DNA of 64,000 nucleotides, from assembly GCA_963576565.1 (NCBI GenBank), contig OY755040.1, forward strand, positions 23,440,543 through 23,504,542, given 5' to 3'. This DNA comes from Aspidapion aeneum. Taxonomy: Eukaryota; Arthropoda; Insecta; Coleoptera; Brentidae. The notes under the pieces were generated by a model. That model did no database searches, was not told where the DNA came from, and worked only from the letters and a program-made list of their open reading frames with translations. The translations under genes were made by a program, and so were the position numbers. This document shows positions 11,923-23,052 of this stretch, in pieces. Position 1 is the stretch's first letter. Each line of letters begins with the position of its first letter.

Positions 11923-13109
11923 TGTAGGGGTCAGCTAACAGCTTAATTTTAAAAATCTACAATGGCAACTTAATTAATAATTTTACTCAGTTAGAGGTTG
12001 AACCGTAAAGAAAATTCATTTATTTTTAACACTCACTATTGTACGATATTAAATTAAAGTAACTCACGTTATTGTATTTAACCCATCACTTTGTATAACC
12101 ACTGACTAACACTTGACAACACCTTACTTGTAGAGACTGTGAGCTTAAATTAAATAAAAAAAGAATAGATCCTAGCCTTTTTATCAACTCGGTTCGATGA
12201 TGAAATATCCGCCAAATCAAGGTTCTAAAGCCTCGAGACAAAAACGGCGCCAACGCTAATTTTAATTAGGACAGCCAAACAAGGCAATGTTTGCATGGCT
12301 TTGCGCATTGCTAAAAATAAACGCGGACAGACCTCGAGGTTAATCCCACTAGACCAAACTTTGATATTGGTATGACCTTAAATGGTGAATAACATCACGA
12401 GATGTTTTTCCCCACTTTAACACTTGTTATAAAAGCGCGATCTGGATAGCAAAAGAGATCAATCGGAGTAGTAATATCAATCGGAGTCATGATCTCTGTT
12501 AAAATCAGTTCAAATCAGTCAAGTTATGATTTTTGAATCCAAACCAAAAAGTGAAAATAAGTAAATAAATAATAAAAGTGACTAAATGTGCCAAAGGTAA
12601 CTGTAATGCCACAAAACAAAAAACTAAGTAGTGTTAAATATTAGTGGTGGCATTCTGGCTGTAATTATGGTGAGAGATTTATTTTGAACTTTAATCTATC
12701 GGTTGTTGCTTAAAAATTCGTGGACTATGAAAATTGACTTTGAATCATTTTGTTTTACCATACAAACTTTTGCTCACAAGAGCGTTTTGCTAATATGTTA
12801 ACTGATAGACTATGGTTAAAAAGAGTTTATTGAAAAATATGATTTTAATGTTATAAATTTAACTTTTGTGTGACTTGAATAAAAATAACGACATGCAATA
12901 CTTTGGAATATGTACTATATTTTATTTATCAATATATAATAACTTGCTTTAAAGAAAGTGTTTAATTTATATCAATAACACGGTTGCAAACAAAGCAATA
13001 TACGCTAAAACGCTTACGCTAAAAAGATGGTAAAGATTTTGTAACTGCACCCGGGGTAACTTAGAAAAATATTCGCTCGGTTTTCACGAAACCCTGGGGC
13101 AGCTTCACA
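11923..13109 (+). repeat. 3' LTR
   Basis: It is 1187 bp long, matching the 5' LTR apart from one extra A in an A run near 12161. It ends TTCACA and is followed by the duplicated host bases AAGC and the interrupted pogo-like frame. Confidence 0.93.
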
Positions 13110-13110
13110 A

Positions 13111-13324
13111 AGCCACAAGCCCAGGGCTGGGGCCAAATCTGTGTGGTGGTCTTATCTTTAAACTTTTTACTGCGTCTAAATTGTAGTGTTGATCTATTTA
13201 CATTAAAAGTTTCCGCAGCTTTTCTTTCTGACATGCCATTCTGAATAGCTCGGAAAGCATTGGTTATATCTTCTTCTGTAAACTTTTTCTTGTATTTATC
13301 ACCTTTCTTACTAACTTTTGGCAT
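13111..13324 (-). pseudogene. N-terminal HTH (psq/CENP-B type) of the pogo-like transposase relic
   Basis: The minus-strand frame starts MPKVSKKGDKYKKKF and contains the helix-turn-helix pattern DITNAFRAIQNGMSERKAAE followed by FNVNRSTLQFR, the DNA-binding pipsqueak-type domain at the N-terminus of pogo/Tigger transposases. About 20 codons after the domain (TTTQIWPQPWACG) the frame meets the LTR insertion. If the insertion is set aside, it continues in frame with the post-DDE segment at 6595. So the transposase had already lost its catalytic core before the retrotransposon arrived. Confidence 0.8.
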
Positions 13325-14250
13325 ATTTTTCCCAGGTAAGAAACCCTAAAATAAAATAAAAACTGTTGGACTACAACTCCCAAGTACTAGGTTTCGTATG
13401 TAAAAAAAACTGTAAAGAACATAGTGATTGGCCATCGAAATTTATAGTGATTGACATATGGCCAACTACTGTGGGCGATCAAAAAAATCAAATGCAATTT
13501 AAAATGAACGATAAGAAATACGAAACAAGGATCAAATAAATCAATTTTTAAACTACCGCTTAAAAAAAATTAATCTGCAATTATTGGCCAGCCGGCTAAT
13601 CACTATGAAACAGGTGTCAAGTGGAGCCAGTCGTTAGCCACCAAAATTTGGCGGGATAATGATATAACCTTACAAATTTTTGCCGTAAAATAACAAGAAC
13701 ACACTGTTATAAAGTAAAAATAGGTACCTAAAAATTACTCCAGATAAATATCCATTCGTGGGAGCTTTATTAAATATGCATGTCCTTAACAAATTCAGTT
13801 ATTTTCCTTACATTTTTTTGTCGTCCCAAGAGCCGCCTAAAAACACTGCTCTCGTCTAATTACTGAATGGAGACTGAAGCTTGGTGCGTTTTGACACGCC
13901 AGATGTATTGAAAATCATTACATATAAGGTAAACGCTTTAAAAAGCTTAAGATCATGATTTATTTTAACAGTGGCTAATCACTACATCCTGGCCAACGAC
14001 TGTATGCTTTACCCTATAAGCGTTTAAAATTAATGGCGGGAAAAAGTTTTCGGTGCGGCACGAGTCCTCAGAGCCGGTGTCAAAAATGCCGCACTCAGTG
14101 CAAAACTGAATTCTTGAGTTCCTCAATGGAAGACGAAAACTGAAAAAACGCATGTCAATGGAATACAAACACCGAGCCAGTTGTGCACCAGTGCTGCACT
14201 CATTTTCCCAAAGGAATACGCCATGAGACAGTTCATATCATTATTTTTGA
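13325..14250. other. No gene; sub-terminal repeat motifs
   Basis: Motifs around GGCCAACGACTGT (about 13993) and GGCCAACTACTGTGGG (about 13460) recur in this region and may be transposase-binding repeats of the pogo-like element. I see no coding sequence here. Confidence 0.3.
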
Positions 14251-14251
14251 G

Positions 14252-14345
14252 ACATTTGACTTTTTTTTTCGTTGGCCTATGCTATTTGTTATGGTAAACA
14301 GCTGATAACTGTCAAAAAGTTATTTCAAAAATTATGATATGGAGT
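14252..14345 (+). repeat. Dispersed repeat, shared in inverted orientation with 34187-34275
   Basis: The text from TTTTTTTCGTTGGCCTATGC to ATTATGATATGGAGTT recurs as its reverse complement at 34187-34275 with few differences. A weaker related piece, with AACTATCAAAAAGTTATC, is at about 435-470. It is a short dispersed element of unknown class. Confidence 0.7.
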
Positions 14346-14349
14346 TTAA

Positions 14350-17050
14350 ACGTGGCCGGGCAAACGTGGGGGAAACCCCGAAATCCGTAAACATGTTCTT
14401 CTGACGAAATTACCTGAAAAATATAAATAAGCCAATAATCGCTAATCTTATCTTATAATGGTCTGAAGAGAAGAACAAATCAAAAACACATCAGTATTTT
14501 TGTATTGTATGCATTTTGTCTGATTTTGTTTATAATTGTGGTCAGTCCCCAGTCCTACATTTGCTAACCTCCTCATCAGCAGTGTGGCTGTGGTTAAATA
14601 AGCCTGGTTCCTTGGTGTTCTTTGCTGGTAAGTACTATTGTCTGTAATATAAAAAGTTGGAAAGTTTATAATTTAGTGATTTAGAAGTCAGCAAAATATT
14701 TTTTGGAATAGGGTATACTTGGGTAACCAGGTTTGCCAGACGTCCCGCCGTAGGAGGGATGGTCCCGCTTTTTTTAAATCCCATTAAAGTCCCGCTTTTT
14801 TCATTTTTGTCCTATTTTTTTTACCTGTCTTTATATTCTTATATATAACTTATAAATTTTATTTAAAAAAAAACAATCAAAGGAATGTTTTACTTTATCA
14901 TTTAAGTTACTTTCTCATTTTAGGGTGGATATTTCTTATCTGTACATACTTATCTTTACATGTTGGTTCATATTTGTTTATTTTAAATAAAATTCACGAA
15001 TCACTTTTAAAGAAATTACAGATTATGTATTTTATTTTGCATGGAATTTTGATCATTGAAATATAATGGAGACATTGTGTGGCCAATTAAAATGTGTTGG
15101 GTGACATTTGTGGCAAACTAAATATGTTGCCGCCATTTTGTGACACTGTAAATAGAATAATAAAGCTGTGCCAATTTGTGACACTAAAATCAAATTACTG
15201 AGTAATTAAACAAATATCTGGAAGCAGAACTGTATTTTCCAGCTAGGTAAAACATTGATATGCCCGGTAACTTTTATACAGTGGAGAAGGGGGGGTTCAG
15301 AAATAAGAAAATTTTAAGTACCACAGTGTTTTAATATCAATGTTTTACAAAGAAGATCTTAATTAAAATACAGTTCAACCCAAACGTTGTAGCCAAACAA
15401 TGAAACTCTACTTACTTCCGAGGCTTCCAGAGTATTTGTGTAATTAAGAATAACCAAAAAAAATTGACTAATAAACAAAATAGAATTTAAAAGAGTCCCA
15501 AATGAATCAAAATGACACAAATAGAAAGTTCCTTATAGGTAGATGCACATTTCCAACAGGTCACAGTGTACCTACATTTGAGTCAGTAGTGTAAGACTCA
15601 CTTACATAAATGATTGTTAAAAAAAATACACGTCCAAAATCGTTCCATCATAGGGGAGATCTGGACCAAATATCTGCTGTCATTATTCTACGTTAGGTAG
15701 AATGAGACAGACAGCAACCCAGTCCGAGATCTACCCCATGAGGCAAAACAATGTAAGGAAACCGCTAAAAAAATATAACCTCATCTCCCTTTTGTCTCTG
15801 CAAAGTTGGTTCATTGGATTGTACAAATAACACAAAGATTTAGTTCATCTTGTATATTTCAAATGTGGGTTAAAAAAAAGGGAAAATTAAGAATGGAAAC
15901 ATGAAATATGCTAAATAAAAAAATTAAACAAGTTCGGGCCAAAATAGCAAGGTACTCCAAATTTCACAAGAGAAATTGTCTTAAATGAATGAAATGAAGG
16001 AAAACAAGTCAACTTAGTAAATATGCCGCAAAATCTTGGGTTATGACGTCATACCTTTATCTTGCGTTCACAAGAAGTGTTAAAATTATATTTAAAATTT
16101 ATGGAAAAAAAATTATATCAAAAAAAATGGTTGCTTGCGTGAAATTGAAGAAAACTCCTACCTTGGTCCTTGATTATTTTATGGTTAAAGAAGAGGGTGT
16201 TTTGATTTGTAAACCTGGAAGTCCCCAAACATCTTCCTGGCAACTCCGGGTTCTGCTCTGGTCGCGCCTTCCCTTGGTTGGTTAGCACATGGTGCTAGGG
16301 CAGCACATGATGGTCAAAATGTAGCTGATTCTTGCCCGAGCGTAAAACCCTGTGGAAGATGAAATGTTTCAGTTTCCTGGAATTCGTCTATTTTGCACGA
16401 AGTTCCCCTACACCGAGTAACTTAAATCGAGAACCCCATGTCGACTCAATAAAATAAATTAGATTTAAACAGATGAACTAAAATAATCCTAACGTACCTT
16501 TCCCAGGGTTACAACTGGCTCGTCGATGGAACAGAACCTCGTTCCACCAGCACAACTGTCCCGTCGATGGAATGGACGGTGCTGTAACCAAAGGAGAAAA
16601 CAATATATAGTTTTTATCCAAAACGTGGTTAAAAAAAAAATATAAAAAACTCCAAAAATTCCCCACGTCTATTGTCGAAAAAGTACATTTCACACGAAAA
16701 ATAATTACAATTTGGGAGGCAAATATTATCTTGAAGAATCCCCAAATAATAAAAAAAAATAAAATCGAACTTACCACTGCTCTTATTTCCCGTAGAAATG
16801 GCGTAGGCCGCCTTAAATCCCTCTCAAAGGGTGTGAGCGTCACTTAGATTCGCCTAAACAACGACGGCTCACAGTAAACCGTCTTTGGTATAATCCGCAA
16901 CTACTGCAGTGCCAATAACCACAAAAACAATGGCGACACCAATAGACGGCCACCAGCCCAGCCAAAATTCGTTAGGAAAGAGACAAGGCACTTTGTCGAG
17001 AACACAAAAAAAATGAAGTTGCCGGAAATCGTTTCGTAAATCTGGTGGAA
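14350..17050. other. No gene recognised
   Basis: The stretch is AT-rich with short frames only. The longest minus-strand frames (16478-16843 and 16869-17069) have a hydrophobic stretch (WWPSIGVAIVFVVIGTA) but no splice context or family match that I can defend. Confidence 0.4.
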
Positions 17051-17051
17051 A

Positions 17052-17715
17052 ACCAAACAGTTTTAACAAGTTCCCAACGAAAGCCTCAAACCATCAGTAT
17101 AATTCAATGCCGGTAGGGGTATTTTCCCTCGGAGTAGTTGTTTCTGGTGGTTTCACACAACTTATGCTCTACACGGAGCTATCGCCTACATTCACCTGAG
17201 GATGACCCAAAAGGTCGAAACCGGTCCGGTCGTGGAGTGGCATGGAACATTTGTTCCTGACTATCAGGACGTGTTCCAGACGGGGATCACTCGTATCCTC
17301 ATGATCGACGTTGGAGAAAGTGGAAACCAAACAGTTTTAACAAGTTCCCAACGAAAGCCTCAAACCATCAGTATAATTCAATGCCGGTAGGGGTATTTTC
17401 CCTCGGAGTAGTTGTTTCTGGTGGTTTAACACAACTTATGATCTACACTGAGCTATCGCCTACATTCACCTGAGGATGACCCAAAAGGTCGAAACCGGTC
17501 CGGTCGTGGATTGGCATGGAACATTTGTTCCTGACTATCAGGACGTGTTCCAGACGGGGATCACTCGTATCCTCATGATCGACGTTGGAGAAAGTGGAAA
17601 CCAAACAGTTTTAACAAGTTCCCAATGAAAGCCTCAAACCATCAGTATAATTCAATGCCGGTAGGGGTATTTTCCCTCGGAGTAGTTGTTTCTGGTGGTT
17701 TCACACAACTTATGA
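17052..17715. repeat. 274-bp tandem repeat, about 2.4 copies
   Basis: The motif ACCAAACAGTTTTAACAAG recurs at 17052, 17326 and 17600, giving an exact 274-bp period. The third copy stops about 110 bases in. Units differ by only a handful of substitutions (for example CTCTACACGG against ATCTACACTG), so the duplication is recent. The open frames across it are by-products. Confidence 0.9.
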
Positions 17716-17719
17716 TTAT

Positions 17720-18370
17720 AGTTAATTGTTATTTTAACCAATATTTTTAAAATCTGTGATTTGACAGCAGTTTGCATTAATTATAGTTGCCTCAGACCAA
17801 AGATTTTGTTTTTGTTTATTTTTTTTCTCTTTTTTGGTTGTTTTTGTTCTTTTTTTTATCTTTTTAATTGTTTTTGTTCTTTTTAGTTATTGTAATATAA
17901 TAAATATGGTATAACATAATTGTTTGATAAATAAAAGGTTTTAAAATTTCATCTTTAATTTTACTTTATTTTGTTTTTGTGTTCAAAAACTGTCACAGTA
18001 TTTATTAAGAAAAGTTTATATTTTTAAAATATTATAAATAATTTAATACCGACAATTTTATTATAGTTAGGTATAACAAAGCTAGGGACTCTATTCTGAA
18101 TTTAGCATGCCTTGTCAGATGTAAATCTCTGTTTACTTGATAATAAAGAACTTTTTGATTTGACAGTTATCCAGGAGCATCATGGTCCCTATGGTGACTG
18201 GAGATAAGAATAGCACCAAGGTAAACCCTGGGCCTGTTGTATGAGGCAATTAAAGGGGCCTTGACCCATGGGTAAAGGGGTAGAGTCTGGTAATGGACAA
18301 GCATTGACCAGTATGTTAACAGAAAAAAAATATAAAACTGGTAACCTTTGGGATCACACGAGATAACATC
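17720..18370. other. Repeat-derived, no gene
   Basis: AT-rich. Positions 18199-18345 resemble 2187-2330 (shared text includes AATAGCACCAAGGTAA and CCTTGACCCATGGGTA). Confidence 0.45.
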
Positions 18371-18373
18371 TAT

Positions 18374-18530
18374 GGAATAGAATAGAATATCACTTTATTG
18401 CCAAGAAGCTTGTAAAATCTACCATGTAATATCTTACAAAAAGGCAACATAAAAAAAAAAGACCCAGAAATCCCACAGCACTCAAGTACAGAGAAACTCA
18501 GCCTCCCAAGAGCTGCAACATTCCATGGTT
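18374..18530 (-). mobile_element. 3' tail of another non-LTR element
   Basis: GGAATAGAATAGAATATCACTTT reads on the minus strand as a 3' UTR with an AATAAAG-type signal followed by tandem ATTCT units, the terminal structure of CR1/L2-like retrotransposons. The body is cut short by the minisatellite-bearing element at 18548. Confidence 0.45.
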
Positions 18531-18539
18531 CACAAGTTA

Positions 18540-19300
18540 CTTGTGTCCGAGGGGTGAACAGCTAACCAAAATGTGTACACCGATTGTGAAAATCCACAAT
18601 CTTTTGCTAAGATTGTGAGGGATTGTGTAAAGATTGTGGTAAGATTGTGAGGGATTGTGAAGGATTGTGGTAAGATTGTGAAGGATTGTGAGAGATTGTG
18701 GGTGATTGGGAGGGATTGTGTAAAGATTGTGAGGGATTGTGGCAAGATTGTGGAGGAGTGTGCAACGGCGTAGCGTACCTGAAGGGGGGGCCATCCCATC
18801 AAAAATTCTGGTGACCAAAAAAAAAAAAAAAGTCATCATCATCATCATCATCATGTCTATAGTTTCCTTGGCCGCCCTCTTAATTTACCGTTACCGGCCC
18901 TGCTACTTAATAACCGAGGGGTGAACAGCTAACCCAAAATGTGTACACCGATTGTGAAAATCCACAATCTTTTGCTAAGATTGTGGAAAGTTTATGAGGG
19001 ATTGTGGCAAGATTGTGAGGGATTGGAGGACTTTGCAGCGGCGTATTTACCGTTACCGGCCCTGCTACTTAATAACCGAGGGGTGACCAGCTAACCCCAA
19101 AATGTGTACGCCGATTGTTAAAATCCACAATCTTTTGCTAAGATTGTGAGGGATTGTGTAAAGATTGTGAGGGATTGTGGTAAGATTGTGAGGGATTGTG
19201 AAGGATTGTGGGTGATTGGGAGGGATTGTGTAAAGATTGTGAACAGATTGTGAGAAATGTGTACACCGATTGTGAGAGGTGTTCACCCCTCGCTTGTGTC
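18540..19300. mobile_element. hAT-like miniature element carrying minisatellites (copy 2), 8-bp target duplication
   Basis: The element is 18548-19292. Both ends read CGAGGGGTGAAC inward, and the flanks CTTGTGTC (18540-18547 and 19293-19300) are identical. It is larger than copy 1 (745 against 462 bp) because the internal block, array plus spacer plus a new internal start GAGGGGTGAMCAGCT, is present once more. Array units (GATTGTGAGGG and variants) differ in number between copies. A (CAT)n run lies at 18838-18855. It encodes no transposase. Confidence 0.88.
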
Positions 19301-19770
19301 ATTACTGTGTAATAATATATTGGTAAAATTGAAGTGCTTTAAATAACAAAAATAATTGTAAAAATAAAATTCTATAAACTTTTCACTCTGGTACAAAAAT
19401 GTTAAGATTAATGCACAGACAAAAATACAAAATTAAAAAACCACAACATGCAGTTAAACTTAAAATTAGCTTTAACATTACCTAAAAATCGAAAATTAAA
19501 GTCGGACAAAACTTCATCCAGCAGAAAATTACACTGGTCTGCAAAAAAAAAATTCTTGAGCCCTGTCATTTTTTCCGCTGATTCTTATGTCAGACGATCG
19601 ACACCCTGAATCCAAATATAGCTTGCGTTTTCTTCTACCACCCACCATTTTTGAGAGAGCAGGCCTTTTACCTATTTTTATAATTTTTCGACAATAATTA
19701 TAATATTATCGACATAAATTAAAATTTTTAAGTATAAAGAGAGTTATCTTAGTTTTAAACAATAATAAAT
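19301..19770. other. No gene recognised
   Basis: AT-rich sequence without convincing frames or repeats. Confidence 0.4.
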
Positions 19771-19773
19771 TCA

Positions 19774-19938
19774 TGGGCGCACCCAGGGGGGGGGGGCTTG
19801 GGGCCGGCCCCCCCAAGCCTTAGATTTTTTTACATATATTCCACATATTTCATAAAAAAATAAAAAATAGCTTAAAATTTGACATCATGAGGCTATAGAG
19901 GCGTCGGGCCCCCCAAGACATATTCCTGGGTGCGCCAA
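19774..19938. mobile_element. Short TIR element with G-rich ends (GGCGCACCCAGG family)
   Basis: The ends read TGGGCGCACCCAGG and, in reverse complement, TTGGCGCACCCAGG. Next to each end are runs of G or C that can pair. A related, shorter copy is at 44489-44550. Confidence 0.7.
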
Positions 19939-19964
19939 TGATAAATAAGATCTTTCGTACCTTC

Positions 19965-20665
19965 ACTTGGTGCTTGCTTTCTTTTTATACCCTGAGGTAC
20001 AGCCCTCTCGTTTCAAAAACCAGCAGTACTCCGCCAACATGCTTGCATTTCACTTCCCTGAAAACCTCTTTTCCAATTAGCGATGTCTTGATGAAACCGT
20101 TCCCCGTAGTCATCCGAGACTGCTCCTAAATTTTCAGGAAAGAAGTCCAGATGCGAGTGAAGGAAGTGCACTTTAAGGGACATGTTACATCCCATGGCCT
20201 TGTACGCTAAGAGCAATTCCTCGACCTGAGCGACATCTTCATCACTTTTATGGTTACCTAAAAAGTTTTAACACACGTTTTGGAATGCAAATGAAGCTCG
20301 TTTTTCTTTTTGATTCAGGTGTTCAATAAACGTCGAATCTTGAAAAAGTTTTCTAATCTGGGGCCCCACATAAACACCTTCCTTGATTTTAGCCTCACTA
20401 AGACGAGGAAATTTAGTTTTCAAATATATGAATGTTTTGTCCAGTGCTTTTACAAACTATTTGATCAATCCAAGTTTGATGTGCAATGGCGGCAAGTAAA
20501 TATTATTTTGCGGGACTAATAAGGATCGTTGGCGACATTTTTCTGACCGGGAGTAAATCTTTCTCGCAAAGACTAGTTCCGTACAATGTAATGTTTGTCC
20601 CGTGCTCGGCTGTCCCATTCACAAATAAAGCAACAATATTTAATTTTTTTATTATAGTTTCTGCA
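19965..20665 (-). pseudogene. Relic of a multicopy arthropod gene family (GERFHQDI motif)
   Basis: Reading minus-strand frames in succession gives LPPLHIKLGL, then KTKFPRLSEAKIKEGVYVGP, then GCNMSLKVHFLHSHLDFFPE with LGAVSDDYGERFHQDI, then ASMLAEYCWFLKRE. I remember this series from many uncharacterised, multicopy proteins of insects and spiders; the function is not known to me and the recollection was not checked. There are several in-frame stops and at least two frameshifts (for example between GERFHQDI and the C-terminal piece), so this copy is dead. It lies between two G-rich short TIR elements (19774-19938 and 20666-20821), but a causal link is not shown. Confidence 0.6.
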
Positions 20666-20821
20666 TGAGCGTATACAAGGGGGGCGAAAGCGAAAGCCCC
20701 CCCAAGAATCTAAAAATAGATTATGTTAAAACTATTTATTTTGCTACTTTTTATTATGTTAATAAATAAAAGTGGAAAAAATTTCCAAGCCCCTCCAAGA
20801 CGATTTTTTATATACGCCAGT
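20666..20821. mobile_element. Short TIR-like element with G-rich ends
   Basis: It begins GAGCGTATACAAGGGGGGCG and ends with CCCCTCCAAGACG and TATACGCCAG, giving roughly complementary GCGTATA ends with adjacent G and C runs. It resembles the other G-rich miniature elements in this window. The target duplication is not clear. Confidence 0.45.
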
Positions 20822-20826
20822 GGTTA

Positions 20827-20829
<3 letters not shown>

Positions 20830-20860
<31 letters not shown>
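20830..20860. repeat. (TA)n microsatellite
   Basis: About 15 perfect TA units. Confidence 0.95.
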
Positions 20861-20864
<4 letters not shown>

Positions 20865-21284
20865 ATCTACTTTTATATGCTAATATGTTGCTTTATACTT
20901 TGCTATAACGTTTATAACCTTTACCGTTAAGCTGCTGGCAGCTGAAATTTTATAAAAATAATTAGAAAATGCATATAAAATGGTAAAATCGACAATGTCC
21001 ATTTACCATTTATGCAAAACACCCCCCTCCCCCCCAAAACAAATGGCTTACCACCTTACTATAACTATTAATGTTTGAGAACACTAAACTCTCCAGTCTC
21101 TCAGAAATAATGATGTTAAGGCCAAAAAAAATCCTTTCCGTCCCACCAAACTATCGAAAAGCAGTAAAAATAGGTAGAGGGGTCTCCCCCGAAAATGGGG
21201 GGTGATGGGGCAAAACGGAGGGAGTCATTTTACATAAGAATCGGCAAGAATGGTGTCAGGGCCGATTTTTATGCCGACCAGTAT

Positions 21285-21790
21285 TATTGACTAGTTTTTT
21301 AAATTCCTCCCTTTTGAGACTCTCAGGAAGCCTGCGAAAAGCCTTATAACTGACTAACTTATAAAGTAAAATGATGTTTTATGTTTGGGTATTGCTAGGC
21401 CTTCTCTGTTTCTTGTAATAATGTGCATTTGGCCACAAGAATCTCTGGTTTGAGGAAATAAATGAAAAATTTTTTTTACAAAAGTTACCAAATGCAGAAA
21501 ATACAGAGAAGGAACAGTCAAAATTTTTAAGTTCCTGAAATGAGGTTTGCAGGTAGCCCTTGGGTGTATTCCTAAAATAGCCCTTATTATTCGCTTCTGT
21601 GCTACAAATATTTTTATTGCATCGCTAGATGAACCCCAAAATTTAATGCCATAACTGATTATGCTTTAAATACAAGCAAAATAGTATACTCTAAAACTAT
21701 CCACTGTTATAACCTTTCTTAACCTTCTTGTAACTGCACTTGCACTATTTAATTTTGAATATAAACTATTAATGTGAAATTATGAGTAAA
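21285..21790 (-). pseudogene. Reverse transcriptase C-terminal relic of a CR1/Jockey-type element
   Basis: Minus-strand frames give YGIKFWGSSSDAIKIFVAQK, then RAILGIHPRATCKPHFRNL and LTVPSLYF, the conserved thumb/connection text that ends many non-LTR reverse transcriptases (Y-G-I-x-W-G, then Q-K-R-x-x-R). Upstream pieces (KLNSASAVTRRLRKVI) are in the right order to the right. Stops and frameshifts are frequent, and the catalytic YADD region is missing. Confidence 0.65.
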
Positions 21791-21943
21791 GCGGATGGCT
21801 AAATCTGGTGATTCTCTGAATGGATTTGGTGGCCTGGCCATGTTGATTATCTAAAAAGGTTTTTGACCCATCAGTGGTCTAAGGCTACAACCATGGCATC
21901 ATGTGGTATATCATGATGACTAAGTTTCTGGCCTAAAATATAA

Positions 21944-23052
21944 TAGGGTAAATGCGCCAGTAGTCAACCACCTAACAGTATTTCTCAAACAAAATTAATT
22001 TTAAATTATTATTGCATAACTATTCCTAGGTAATGCCTGTGTGTTCTCTGAAACTCAAAAATAGCCTAATTGCAGAGATAAAAAATTTTAATAGAAAAAT
22101 ATTAAAAATGTACAAGAATTCCAGTACTCGGTCATCAAAAATCTAAAGTCGGCCAATTTTCAACCAGTAGTCGGGCCAGATATTTGATACTAGATGAGGG
22201 GTGAGTAATAATAAAAAAATAAAAATCAAATAGGAACAACCTTTCTTATTTACTTATTTAAAAGTATTTTTTGATTAAACCAGTGGCTTTAGTTGGATTG
22301 CCTAAAAAAACGAAAAAGAAAACAAGTATTTTTTTATTAAACCAGTTAGTTGGATTGCCTAAAATGGTAATAAAACACCAAAAACAAAAAAGAAAACAAG
22401 TATTTTTTTTATTAAACCAGTGGCTTTAGTTGGATTGCCTAAAATGGCAATAAAATACGAAAGTGAAAACAAAATTCTGCATCAACACGAAAACAAAGGA
22501 CATGTGATGCGATTTCACACATGCGCAAAAAAATATTTATTTTTATTTATATTTTAATATTTATTTTTACCTGTATAAACCCACCATAAGAAACACTATG
22601 GCTGAACACTAGTCAAACAAATCCTGAAGTCAGTCTGCTCTAAATGTATTGTAGTTGAAGGGGGCGACTACTGGTTTTTAAAATAATATTCAGCCGGCCG
22701 CCCGGCCGACTAGTAGATTTCTAGAATTATTCGCTACCAGTAGACGGCGATCAGAAAAAAAACTAGGTTGTGATTATTTTTTTACGATTTTTAACATTAA
22801 ACGAAAACAAAAATACCTGCCAAATTATATGCAATCTAAAATTTAGTAAGCAGACTTTACAGTTCACTAAAAAATACTATTTCCTGTAGCAAAAATCTTA
22901 AAATTTTGCACCTTAAACGAACATAACGTGCACGGCAATTTCAAACTGTCATCTTAAAATGACAGTATTTTCTGTTTATATAAAAATTCTTGGTATATTA
23001 TTTCATAAAAATGAGTACCGGTTGGGTGCCGACTACTGCCTCATTTACCCTA
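21944..23052. mobile_element. TA-flanked non-autonomous DNA element, 1105 bp (copy A)
   Basis: The ends are GGGTAAATGCGCCAGTAGTC at 21946 and, in reverse complement, GGGTAAATGAGGCAGTAGTC ending at 23050. Each is flanked by TA (21944-21945 and 23051-23052), as in Tc1/mariner-pogo insertions. GACTACTGG or its complement recurs internally next to a GC-rich CAGCCGGCCGCCCGGCCG, possibly sub-terminal binding sites. About 22260-22450 holds roughly three imperfect copies of a segment with TTTTTATTAAACCAGT. There is no coding capacity. Confidence 0.8.

Larger units (their letters stand above)
6596..13109 (+). mobile_element. Gypsy-type LTR retrotransposon with dead interior, 4-bp target duplication AAGC
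   Basis: Two direct repeats of about 1.19 kb (6596-7781 and 11923-13109) bound a 4.1-kb interior. They begin TGTAGGGG and end TTCACA, and the host bases AAGC are duplicated on both sides (6592-6595 and 13110-13113), as expected for a Gypsy/17.6-type integrase. A primer-binding site follows the left LTR and a purine tract precedes the right LTR. The only difference I noticed between the LTRs is one A in an A run, implying a young insertion. Yet the interior has only short frames: a possible gag start at 7898 and a protease-like scrap near 8972. I found no reverse transcriptase YxDD box or integrase. It is probably non-autonomous. It sits inside the pogo-like relic. Confidence 0.93.

Noticed and set aside
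16478..17069. Two minus-strand frames with a hydrophobic helix, possibly a small membrane protein
   Set aside because: No recognised family, no splice support, and part of one frame lies in the 274-bp tandem repeat.
18530..19286. Long minus-strand frames of 73-105 residues with repeated HNL/TIPHN text
   Set aside because: They are translations of the GATTGTGAGGG minisatellite inside the hAT-like element, with no start context, splice sites or non-repeat sequence.
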